A stretch of DNA of 64,000 nt from an uncultured Bacteroidota bacterium (GTDB lineage Bacteria; Bacteroidota; Bacteroidia; Bacteroidales; UBA932). Location of the stretch: positions 124,001 to 188,000 of the forward strand of contig CALGSW010000016.1 in NCBI GenBank assembly GCA_937901965.1, in the 5' to 3' direction. The position numbers were made by a program, and so were the translations under genes. The first letter of the stretch is position 1. Each line of letters opens with the position of its first letter. Shown here one piece after another: positions 43,046-51,244 of this stretch. The notes under the pieces were generated by a model. It worked only from the letters and a program-made list of their open reading frames with translations. It searched no databases and was not told the origin of the DNA.

Positions 43046-43086
43046 AAAAGAGGGCGACTTTTACTTTTTAGTCGCCCTCTTTTTTT
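43046..43086. terminator. Bidirectional terminator between DUF4270 and fabF genes
   Basis: 11-bp perfect stem (43049-43059 with 43070-43080, AGAGGGCGACT type), with A-run before and T-run after, so it can act on both converging transcripts. Confidence 0.9.
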
Positions 43087-43102
43087 ATTCTTCTTAAAAG
43101 GG

Positions 43103-44356
43103 TTATTTTACCTTGCTGAAAATAATACATGAGTTATGTCCTCCAAAACCGAATGTATTATTCATAGCAACATTTACCTCTCTTTTTTGTGCTTTGTTAA
43201 GTGTAAGATTTAGATTGTAATCAATCTCAGGGTCTTCATGTTCAAAGTTGATAGTAGGTGGTACTATCCCTGAATTTATTGCATGAATACAAGCCAGTGC
43301 CTCAACAGCTCCCGTAGCTCCGAGCAAATGGCCCGTCATTGACTTTGTTGAGCTGATATTAAGCTTATATGCATGTTCGCCGAATATCTCCTTCACTGCT
43401 TTTAATTCTGCAATATCTCCAAGAGGAGTAGATGTACCGTGCACATTGATATAATCTACTGAATCAGGTTTTAATCCTGCATCCTGTAGTGCAAGTTTCA
43501 TTACCTGTGTAGCACCAAATCCTTCCGGATGAGGAGCTGTTATATGGTGAGCATCAGCACTAAGTCCTGCTCCGCTTACCTCAGCATAAATTTTAGCACC
43601 TCTGGCAACAGCGTGTTCATACTCTTCAAAAATAAGAGTAGCAGCCCCCTCTCCCATTACAAAACCATCTCTTGTTTTATCAAATGGACGAGATGCTGTC
43701 TTGTAGTTATCATTATTAGTTGAGAGTGCCTGTGCAGAGTTGAATCCCCCTATGCTTGGTACTGAAATACCTGCTTCAGAACCTCCTGTCACAATAATAT
43801 CTGCTTTTCCAAGTCTTATATAATTAAGAGCATCGGTCATCGCATTTGTTGACGATGCGCAAGCAGATACAGTGGTAAAGTTAGGACCTCTGAAACCATA
43901 TTTCATTGATATGTGTCCGGCTGCAATATCCGGAATCATTTTTGGAATAAGGAAAGGGCTGAATCGAGGAGTGCATCCACCCTCAAAATAGCCCTTTATC
44001 TCCTGAAACATTGTTTCAATGCCTCCAATCCCTGAACCGACAATTACACCAGCTCTGTCCAGATCTATATTCTCCGGATCTATACCTGCATCTTTGACCG
44101 CTTCGGCAGTTGCTGCCAATGCATACTGGGCAAACAGGTCTAGCTTTCTGGCCTCTTTTCTGTCTATTCCAAACTTCTCAGGATCGAAGTCTTTGATCTC
44201 ACAAGCAAATTTGGTCTTAAAAAGCGAGGCGTCAAAACGAGTTATCAGAGATGCACCGCTTGTTCCATTATCAAGGTTATTAAAGTACTCCGAGATATTG
44301 TTTCCCAGTGGGTTGATCGTTCCAATCCCTGTAACGACTACTCTTTTTAATTGCAT
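43103..44356 (-). CDS. fabF: Beta-ketoacyl-ACP synthase II
   Basis: 417 aa. Elongates acyl-ACP in fatty acid synthesis. Catalytic triad: Cys in VSACASSTNA (about residue 166), His in NVHGTSTPLGD (about residue 305) and His in KSMTGHLLGA (about residue 342). Closing NNTFGFGGHN motif intact. Lies 21 nt after acpP, the typical pairing. Confidence 0.97.
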   Translation of the reverse strand: MQLKRVVVTGIGTINPLGNNISEYFNNLDNGTSGASLITRFDASLFKTKFACEIKDFDPEKFGIDRKEARKLDLFAQYALAATAEAVKDAGIDPENIDLDRAGVIVGSGIGGIETMFQEIKGYFEGGCTPRFSPFLIPKMIPDIAAGHISMKYGFRGPNFTTVSACASSTNAMTDALNYIRLGKADIIVTGGSEAGISVPSIGGFNSAQALSTNNDNYKTASRPFDKTRDGFVMGEGAATLIFEEYEHAVARGAKIYAEVSGAGLSADAHHITAPHPEGFGATQVMKLALQDAGLKPDSVDYINVHGTSTPLGDIAELKAVKEIFGEHAYKLNISSTKSMTGHLLGATGAVEALACIHAINSGIVPPTINFEHEDPEIDYNLNLTLNKAQKREVNVAMNNTFGFGGHNSCIIFSKVK

Positions 44357-44377
44357 TTTGTTACTTGTGTGAATTAA

Positions 44378-44614
44378 TTACTTTGCGTTGTTCTCAATGT
44401 ATGCTATCGCATCTCCAACAGTAGATATCTTTTCTGCTGCCTCATCTGGAATGGTTATACCAAATGCCTTTTCGAACTCCATAATAAGCTCAACAGTGTC
44501 AAGTGAATCGGCACCTAAATCATTAGTAAAAGAAGCTGCAGGGGTAACTTCTGATTCGTCCACTCCAAGCTTGTCTACGATGATGGCTTTAACCTTAGAT
44601 GTAATATCTGCCAT
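44378..44614 (-). CDS. acpP: Acyl carrier protein
   Basis: 78 aa acidic four-helix protein. Phosphopantetheine attachment Ser in the DLGADSLDTVELIM motif (about residue 40). First gene of the acpP-fabF unit, with a -7 box at 44656-44663. Confidence 0.97.
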   Translation of the reverse strand: MADITSKVKAIIVDKLGVDESEVTPAASFTNDLGADSLDTVELIMEFEKAFGITIPDEAAEKISTVGDAIAYIENNAK

Positions 44615-44655
44615 AATTTTAAATAATTAGTTAATAAATCTGGTTTTAGTTATTT

Positions 44656-44663
44656 CAAAAATA
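44656..44663 (-). promoter_or_regulatory. -7 promoter element of acpP-fabF
   Basis: TATTTTTG on the minus strand, 42 nt before the acpP ATG. A TTTG lies upstream at 44682-44679, but the 15-bp spacer is shorter than usual. Confidence 0.5.
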
Positions 44664-44793
44664 GTGTGCAAAGAAAAGCAAAAAAAACGGAAAAAGAAAA
44701 TTTCTACTAGTGAAACGTGAAAACACTATATAACTTGATACTTATTATAAGAGTGTAATTATAAATCTAATTTTTCGTTTACTATATTTTCAT

Positions 44794-44801
44794 TAACTTT
44801 G
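44794..44801 (+). promoter_or_regulatory. -7 promoter element of purN
   Basis: TAACTTTG on the plus strand, 18 nt before the purN ATG, so the leader would be about 10 nt. No exact -33 box. Confidence 0.45.
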
Positions 44802-44818
44802 GGGCTAAAATTCTGATA

Positions 44819-45412
44819 ATGTGTCAAATTAACATCGCCATATTTGCTTCGGGTTCAGGCACAAATGCTGAAAATCTTATCAAATTCTTCTCCTTGTCAA
44901 AGCACATAAAAGTTGCACTGGTATTGTCAAACAAAAATGATGCCTATGTACTTGAAAGAGCCAGAAAACTGGGAGTCCCTTCTTATAATTTTTCACCATA
45001 TGAATTGAATGACACATCATTAGTTGATGGTATTCTTGAAAATTTTAAAATTGACTCAATTATTCTTGCCGGTTTTCTAATGAAAATTCCAGATAGATTA
45101 TTAAAAAAGTATCCTGAGAGAGTCATGAATATTCATCCTTCGCTTTTACCAAAATTCGGAGGCAAAGGAATGTATGGCATTAAAGTTCATCAGGCCGTAC
45201 TGGATGCAGGGGATTTTGAGAGTGGAATAACCATTCATCTTGTAGATAATGTATATGATAATGGGAAAATACTTTACCAGGCAAAGTGTGAAGTAACTAA
45301 AAGCGACACTCCGGAAACTTTAGCGCAAAGAGTTCATTCACTGGAGTATAAACACTTCCCTGTTGCCGTAGAAGAGTATTTAATGAATCTGACTAAACAA
45401 AGGCAAAGATAA
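44819..45412 (+). CDS. purN: Phosphoribosylglycinamide formyltransferase
   Basis: 197 aa. Transfers formyl from 10-formyl-THF to GAR in purine synthesis. Motifs: IAIFASGSGTNAENLI at the N-terminus, LAGFLMKIP, NIHPSLLPKFGGKGMYG with the catalytic Asn-His pair, and a GITIHLVDN segment where the catalytic Asp follows. Full length. Its last 33 nt overlap the 3' end of the convergent DUF5686 gene. Confidence 0.95.
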   Translation: MCQINIAIFASGSGTNAENLIKFFSLSKHIKVALVLSNKNDAYVLERARKLGVPSYNFSPYELNDTSLVDGILENFKIDSIILAGFLMKIPDRLLKKYPERVMNIHPSLLPKFGGKGMYGIKVHQAVLDAGDFESGITIHLVDNVYDNGKILYQAKCEVTKSDTPETLAQRVHSLEYKHFPVAVEEYLMNLTKQRQR

Positions 45413-47944
45413 TCTGAAGTTTATACCGTTGTATTTAATACCGTTTAAGAATATGAATGCACCAAATCTTCCTATTCCGTCAACTCCTATTGAATAACCC
45501 AGTTCATTGTGATTCCTTCTGGCACCTGGCAGCCAAAGTGATTTAAAGTGCAATGCCTCTGTTAACAGAGGGGTATCCATAAAGGGTAATCTCTTTAAAA
45601 GAATATACTCAGAAACGTAGTTTATCTTAATATCCATCCATGACCCTGAAGTGGAGTAAAGATATCCGCTGACCATCTGGTATCTGTCACTGAACTGTTT
45701 ATCTGAAACAATAATATCTGATGCCGCAAAATGCTTGTAATCAGGAAGAGTTATTGAATGTGCGGATAGAAACAATCCACCGCTGATGCTATAAGTTAGT
45801 GAAGAGTAGATGTCGGTTTTAATCTTTTGTTTTATCTCAAGTTCAATATTAGACCAGGAGGATGAGAATCCTTTGGTCTTTATTGCTGCAGAATATCTTA
45901 AATTAAATGTAGGATAAACGGATCTGACATATCTCTTATATCCGTTATCAATTCTGTAGAAATATCTTGGTGTGTAGCTTATGTGCGTTGAAAAGACAAG
46001 TGAGGAGGCATTACTCACCCCGGCATTGAATATATTTTCAGGCATATTTGAACTGCCCTTTTTTCCAAAGAGGCTTGTTGTCTCAGAATTTTGAAGGGTA
46101 GAATATTTATTTGCAGAGAAGTTTAAACCTGCCTTTAATCCATTTGCTATGTCCAAAGCAGAGGATAAACTTAAAAATTTTTTATCCATCAATTTTACCG
46201 GGTTAACTCCAAAGAAAAATGAAGCATACGAATTAATGAATCTGCTTACTCCCGGATTGTTACTGATATCCGCGGTCTCTCTGCCACCTTCAATCACTAT
46301 AGAACCACCTCTAAGTGGGGTATGAGAAAATTCAATTTTTGAATTCCAAAGAAGCTCCTCTCTTTGAACAGAATAGTATGCGGCACCTCCTATTTTTAAT
46401 GGAGCATTCTTGAAACCTGTATACTGAAAAAATATATTCTGACCAAACTGGTACCCGTCTACAAAATTAAAATCTCCTACGGCTTTTGATAGCCCACCGT
46501 ACGTGAAGTAAAGGTTTTGACCAAGTTTGAGCTTGTGACCAAAAAATATTTTCTCAAGAATAGTCCCCCCTCTACCGCTATTCTGGGAGCGTACTGAATC
46601 TCTTTTTTCAATAGCCTTAAATTCAATTTTGAGGCTGTCCCTCTTCTTATAAGAGACCACCTCTTCTCCTCTGAGAGGCACTTTTCTCACCTCAAGCCAG
46701 TATGTTGAATCCCTTTGTTTGGCAGTAGAATCAACTTTTACAGTGGTATTAGAGACAGCTGATTTTAACTCCAGTGAAGCCTTCTCCTTTTTTTCAGGGG
46801 CCAGCTCTTGTTCAAGCTTCTTTGCAATTGACCTTGCCTCGCTCCTCTTCATATCCTTTTCATGGGATGAGATAATTTCGCTTTTGTACCCAAGAGCAGA
46901 TGTATTTGTTTTTATCTCTTTGTATGATGAAGAGGAAAAGTATCTGCCCTCACCTTTGATACCCAAATAATTTATATCGGCTTTAATATTATATGTTGTA
47001 GGAAGAAACACCCCTTCTGCCACTTCGTTATAGTTAATTTTTACATTTATATTAATTCCCGACTGGTCTGTTACTAATTCAGCAAAAGCTACATTCCAGA
47101 TATTGTCAACAATATACAAGTGGCCGGCAAATAGTTTTGAGTTTCCCCTCTTTGGAACAACAAGAATTTTATTAACCACTCTCCCTGATTCTGTTGTTAT
47201 TCCCTGAAATACAAATCTGTAGTATGAGAATGCCTTAGAAGATAAAGGAGAGATCATTCCAGAGAGCTCAGGCTCATAAATTGAAGATTTCATGATCATT
47301 GAGAAATCTCCGGGATTCATTTCGTCCGGAATTGAACTGGAAAATGCCTTTACAGTTTGCTCATACTTGTCCGGAAATGTAAACTTGATTGTTGAATGTG
47401 ACTCAAGTACAAATAGCTTACCAGTTACAAAATCAGCCATCTCTTTAACTGACTTAAATTTAAATATTGCAGGTATCTTATTGATTTTCACGGTTCCTTT
47501 CAGGTAGTTCTCGGACATATATTCTTTTACCTGATACCTGAATCTAGGAGCCATTGCTATTGCTCTTTTCATTATTGAGGTGCCTCTGTCGTCATCTCTG
47601 CCGGACAGCATTGCCTCATTCAATTCATATGAGACCTCATCAAGAACAAAGGTTCTGAAAACAGACTCGTCACCCTTCTCCATGTAGAATTTTTCTCTTT
47701 TATATCCTAATGAGGAGACCTCTATAGTGTAATGACCGGGTTTTAACTGCGCAGAAAACTCACCATTTAAATCTGCACTGATACCTAGCTTCAACTCATG
47801 AATATACACCGTTGCATAAGGAATACCCTCACCCTTTATATCTGTAATTTTGCCTGAAAACCTAGCAGCTTCTGCCTTGAAGGAGAGAAAAAATAAACAT
47901 GAGAATAAAATGAATTTCAGATAAAAGAGTACGGTCCTTGTCAT
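45380..47944 (-). CDS. DUF5686 / carboxypeptidase-regulatory-like outer-membrane protein
   Basis: 854 aa. Signal peptide (about residues 1-27), a carboxypeptidase-regulatory-like beta-sandwich (about 28-110, GKITDIKGEGIPYATVYI), then the DUF5686 region with a C-terminal part rich in alternating aromatic beta strands that suggest an outer-membrane barrel. The last residue is not the classical Phe (it ends FSQIH). Function unknown. It overlaps the M20 gene by 4 nt upstream and purN by 33 nt at its 3' end on the opposite strand. Confidence 0.85.
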   Translation of the reverse strand: MTRTVLFYLKFILFSCLFFLSFKAEAARFSGKITDIKGEGIPYATVYIHELKLGISADLNGEFSAQLKPGHYTIEVSSLGYKREKFYMEKGDESVFRTFVLDEVSYELNEAMLSGRDDDRGTSIMKRAIAMAPRFRYQVKEYMSENYLKGTVKINKIPAIFKFKSVKEMADFVTGKLFVLESHSTIKFTFPDKYEQTVKAFSSSIPDEMNPGDFSMIMKSSIYEPELSGMISPLSSKAFSYYRFVFQGITTESGRVVNKILVVPKRGNSKLFAGHLYIVDNIWNVAFAELVTDQSGININVKINYNEVAEGVFLPTTYNIKADINYLGIKGEGRYFSSSSYKEIKTNTSALGYKSEIISSHEKDMKRSEARSIAKKLEQELAPEKKEKASLELKSAVSNTTVKVDSTAKQRDSTYWLEVRKVPLRGEEVVSYKKRDSLKIEFKAIEKRDSVRSQNSGRGGTILEKIFFGHKLKLGQNLYFTYGGLSKAVGDFNFVDGYQFGQNIFFQYTGFKNAPLKIGGAAYYSVQREELLWNSKIEFSHTPLRGGSIVIEGGRETADISNNPGVSRFINSYASFFFGVNPVKLMDKKFLSLSSALDIANGLKAGLNFSANKYSTLQNSETTSLFGKKGSSNMPENIFNAGVSNASSLVFSTHISYTPRYFYRIDNGYKRYVRSVYPTFNLRYSAAIKTKGFSSSWSNIELEIKQKIKTDIYSSLTYSISGGLFLSAHSITLPDYKHFAASDIIVSDKQFSDRYQMVSGYLYSTSGSWMDIKINYVSEYILLKRLPFMDTPLLTEALHFKSLWLPGARRNHNELGYSIGVDGIGRFGAFIFLNGIKYNGINFRLSLPLFSQIH

Positions 47945-49032
47945 TTATATATTATTGTACTATATAGTTTTACTGAACTTTCCAATATTGAGTCATTGAA
48001 TTTATACCCTTCCCTGTGGATATCATCGCCCTCAAATCCATTTCCAACATCAAAAAAATTCGCTTTTGAAATGCTGGCAAAATGGGCGAAATCCTCAGAT
48101 CCTCTCTCTGGTAAAGATGAATATACCAATTCCATGCCTAGTTTTTCAGCTGCCTCAATAACCATGTTACAGGCGAAGGCATTGTTTATTGTAGCCGGGA
48201 ATCTGTCATGGTGAGTTATTTCAAGATTAAGAGAGGTTTTCTCACACCTTTTCCTTGCAAACATCTCAATTTTTTTGCAAAATAAATTTAAATCCATTTC
48301 ATCATAAGCCCTCAGAGTCACCCTTAAGGTCCCCGAACCAGGAGTCACTCCGTAGTTTGCCTCTCCTATTGTTACATTTACTACTGTTCCCAGAACAAAG
48401 TTTGAAAACAGACTCTTATTAGAGTTTATTCTTTTAATCTCTTCAACAGTATCAAGTATAGTGAATGTTGGATTCTCTGCCTGTTCAGGATAGGCTGCAT
48501 GTGAAGCAGAACCTGAGAATCTAAGCTCAAGACCAACTGATGCAGCAGCATAAACGTTTTTATAGAGTATGATCAGATTCTCCTTATTACCGGGTTTGTT
48601 ATGGAGTGCAAAGGCGTAATCAAAATTCACCCTCAGTCTGGCGAGCTCAGCCACCATTCCTGATGCACCTTCTCCCACCTCTTCTGCAGGCTGAAAAAAA
48701 AGCCATACTTTACCGGGAAAGTCTCTGTTTTCACTTAGTTTGCTTGCCAAACCCAAAAGTATTGCCATATGGCCGTCATGACCACATAAGTGCTCAGGAC
48801 CTCTCTCTGTGGGGACGGCATCCATTTCGCATCTGAACATGAGAGATTCCCCATCTCTCTCTCCTTTAAATCCGGCAATAATCCCATGTCCTCCAACCTT
48901 TGTGTATAAATCATCCGGAGAAAACTTTTCCAGATACTTTGCGATTATTAATGCTGTCTTCTCCTCTTTATGAGAATACTCGGGTGATTCATGCAATTCT
49001 GCCCTAATTTGTGCAAGGTTTAATGTGTCCAT
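47941..49032 (-). CDS. M20-family amidohydrolase/peptidase
   Basis: 363 aa. Metallo-aminoacylase/amidohydrolase of the AmhX/IAA-amino-acid hydrolase type: RAELHESPEYSHKEEKTA at the start, CEMDAVPTE, LCGHDGHMAILLGLA, QPAEEVGEGA with the catalytic Glu pair, dimerisation domain (SASHAAYPEQAENP), and a late His near RGSEDFAHFA. No signal peptide, so cytoplasmic. Likely removes an acyl or aminoacyl group; substrate unknown. Coupled to the DUF5686 gene. Confidence 0.9.
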   Translation of the reverse strand: MDTLNLAQIRAELHESPEYSHKEEKTALIIAKYLEKFSPDDLYTKVGGHGIIAGFKGERDGESLMFRCEMDAVPTERGPEHLCGHDGHMAILLGLASKLSENRDFPGKVWLFFQPAEEVGEGASGMVAELARLRVNFDYAFALHNKPGNKENLIILYKNVYAAASVGLELRFSGSASHAAYPEQAENPTFTILDTVEEIKRINSNKSLFSNFVLGTVVNVTIGEANYGVTPGSGTLRVTLRAYDEMDLNLFCKKIEMFARKRCEKTSLNLEITHHDRFPATINNAFACNMVIEAAEKLGMELVYSSLPERGSEDFAHFASISKANFFDVGNGFEGDDIHREGYKFNDSILESSVKLYSTIIYK

Positions 49033-49059
49033 TAATAGAATTTGTTTTACTGCTCATTT

Positions 49060-49067
49060 CAAAATTA
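49060..49067 (-). promoter_or_regulatory. -7 promoter element of the M20-DUF5686 unit
   Basis: TAATTTTG on the minus strand, 27 nt before the ATG at 49032. No exact -33 box. Divergent from the TonB receptor promoter. Confidence 0.42.
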
Positions 49068-49078
49068 AATATTTTATT

Positions 49079-49110
49079 CTTGGGCTGTATTCATTATCTA
49101 TCTATTTTTG
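49079..49110 (+). promoter_or_regulatory. Promoter of the TonB-dependent receptor gene
   Basis: CTTG (49079-49082, one mismatch to TTTG), 20-bp spacer, TATTTTTG (49103-49110). It predicts transcription from about 49117 and excludes starts before that point, supporting the ATG at 49138. Confidence 0.6.
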
Positions 49111-49137
49111 CGCCTTCGCAACAGAAAAAAAAGATTT

Positions 49138-51153
49138 ATGAATAGAAAAAAGCAAAACAAATCCAGTTTGTGCTTCAAAAGATGGAAGCGGGCACCCTGG
49201 GCTGTATTCTCATCGCTGAGAAAGGTTATCAAAATTGGAGTGATGAGTGTAACCTGCTCTATACTCATCTTAAAGAGTCAGCCGATAATGGCACAGAGCA
49301 GTAAAAAAACAGAAAACGACACAATCAGGGCACTTGAAGAGTTGATAGTTAACACAGAGCGACCCACCCCATTTCAGCCGCTTGTCAGGGTAGTGGCAGT
49401 AATTCAGCAGACAGAGATTGAGCGGGCTGCAGTAAACAATCTCCCCGATCTGTTGCGATATCTCCAGGGAACCGACCTTCGTACACGGGGAGGCGAAGGG
49501 GTTCAGTCAGATCTGAACATTCTTGGAGGAACATTTGACCAGACAATGGTTATGATTAACGGGGTAAACTTCACAGACCCACAGACCGGACACCACTCAC
49601 TGAATATTCCGGTTGAAATTTCACAAATTGAAAGAATTGAAATTCTGCACGGACCCGGTGCCTGGTCTGAAGGCTCAGTGGCATATGCAGGAGCAATTAA
49701 TATCATCACAAAAAATCCACGTAAAACCGGATTATCACTCTCCCTGTCGGGTGGATCATTCGGCTACTTCAAGGGGGATGCAAACCTTCAATATTCAAAA
49801 AATATCGGCCTATGGAACATCTCTGCCCAGACTGGTGGCGGATTTGGCAGATCTGACGGTTACACAGTTAATACAGATTTTGATATTCTCAATATCTTTA
49901 CAAATGTTGTGGTCTCAAAGGGTACAAGGCATACTATTGCAGCTCAGGCCGGCTATCAGCATAAGGCATTCGGGGCTAACAGTTTCTACACAGCGGCATA
50001 TCCTGAGCAGTTTGAAGAGACAAGCCTGTGGCTATCATCCATTCAGTACACATACAGAAGCGGTAATTGGCAAATTAAAGCAATGGCATACCACAGACGG
50101 CATTATGACAGGTTTGAACTCTTTAGAAATGAGCCGGCATCATGGTATCAGGGACATAACTACCACCGTACGGATATAGCAGGAGCAGATTTTCAGGCGG
50201 CAAGAAGATGGGACAGAGCCGGAACCACTCTTCTTGGAGCGGGATACAGATTTGAAAATATTTACAGTACTGTTCTGGGTGACCCGATACGGGGAGAGAG
50301 CCTGAATTATTCATCTGAAGGTGTTAAATATACCCGGAGTAAAAGCAGACAAACACCATCAGCTTATGCAAAGCACATTCTGCAACTTGAAAAATGGAGA
50401 TTTACCGCAGGTGTTCTTGCGGCAGAAAATATGCGTCTTTACGGCGGAATAAGTGCTGCATACAATTTCACTCCTTACCTGGAGGCAAACGCCTGGGTGA
50501 ATAATTCCTTCAGAAAACCAACATTCACAGATCTTTACTACAAAAGTCCTACTCAAACCGGAAATCTGAGCCTTAAAGCAGAAGAGGCTCTCTCCGGGCA
50601 GCTTGGCCTCAGATATCTTAAATCAGGACTAAAGGTTTCTCTTTCAGGTTTCTACAGGTATGGATTCAGTATAATTGACTGGACAAGAGTAAGCGGCTCA
50701 GACCAGTGGCAGGCAAGTAATATTACAAATGTAATTACGGCAGGTTTTGAGATTTCTGCAACAAAAAGCTGGTCAGAATCGTTTATAAACAGAGTAGGAG
50801 TGACTTATGCATATTTAGATGTTTCTAAGAAAACCGATGGCCTGTTATCGCTTTACGCTACAGATTTTCTGAGACACAAAACGACATTCTTTGCAGACCA
50901 TAAAATCTTTGGAAAACTTTCAGCAAGATGGGATCTGAGTTTCCAGAAAAGGGAGGGGACCTGGCTAGGGCCCGGCTCTATTGAGATTCCTTATAAGGCA
51001 TTTGCACTTGCTGATTTAAAGTTAGTTTGGAGTGAATCAAAATGGAGGATTTCTGTAGAGGCTACTAATCTTTTTGGAAAAGATTACCTATATCTCGGAA
51101 ACCTACCTCAGCCCGGCAGGTGGATTAAGGCTGGTGTATCGGTTAACCTATAA
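49138..51153 (+). CDS. TonB-dependent outer-membrane receptor (BtuB-like)
   Basis: 671 aa from ATG at 49138. A long basic N-region (about 30 residues, with FKRWKRAPWAVFSSLRKV) precedes the hydrophobic core and cleavage after PIMA. Plug domain: LEELIVNTERPTPFQPLVRVV, NLPDLLRYLQGTDLRTRGGEGVQ (seen as short blocks), ERIEILHGPGAWSEGS. Then a 22-strand-type barrel ending NLFGKDYLYLGNLPQPGRWIKAGVSVNL in short blocks. No carboxypeptidase-like N-domain and no SusD partner. Family resemblance is to cobalamin-type receptors, but there are no cobalamin genes nearby; substrate unknown. Confidence 0.9.
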   Translation: MNRKKQNKSSLCFKRWKRAPWAVFSSLRKVIKIGVMSVTCSILILKSQPIMAQSSKKTENDTIRALEELIVNTERPTPFQPLVRVVAVIQQTEIERAAVNNLPDLLRYLQGTDLRTRGGEGVQSDLNILGGTFDQTMVMINGVNFTDPQTGHHSLNIPVEISQIERIEILHGPGAWSEGSVAYAGAINIITKNPRKTGLSLSLSGGSFGYFKGDANLQYSKNIGLWNISAQTGGGFGRSDGYTVNTDFDILNIFTNVVVSKGTRHTIAAQAGYQHKAFGANSFYTAAYPEQFEETSLWLSSIQYTYRSGNWQIKAMAYHRRHYDRFELFRNEPASWYQGHNYHRTDIAGADFQAARRWDRAGTTLLGAGYRFENIYSTVLGDPIRGESLNYSSEGVKYTRSKSRQTPSAYAKHILQLEKWRFTAGVLAAENMRLYGGISAAYNFTPYLEANAWVNNSFRKPTFTDLYYKSPTQTGNLSLKAEEALSGQLGLRYLKSGLKVSLSGFYRYGFSIIDWTRVSGSDQWQASNITNVITAGFEISATKSWSESFINRVGVTYAYLDVSKKTDGLLSLYATDFLRHKTTFFADHKIFGKLSARWDLSFQKREGTWLGPGSIEIPYKAFALADLKLVWSESKWRISVEATNLFGKDYLYLGNLPQPGRWIKAGVSVNL

Positions 51154-51244
51154 CTCAAATTGATTTTAAATGAGCGGAAGAATTAAAATTTAAATTATTT
51201 TTACGCTTTTAACTCTAAAATCTAACAATAATATACAATAAACT

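Noticed and set aside
49033..49137. Cobalamin riboswitch before the BtuB-like receptor
   Set aside because: The predicted transcript start leaves only about 20 nt of leader, far too short, and no B12-box-like sequence was seen.
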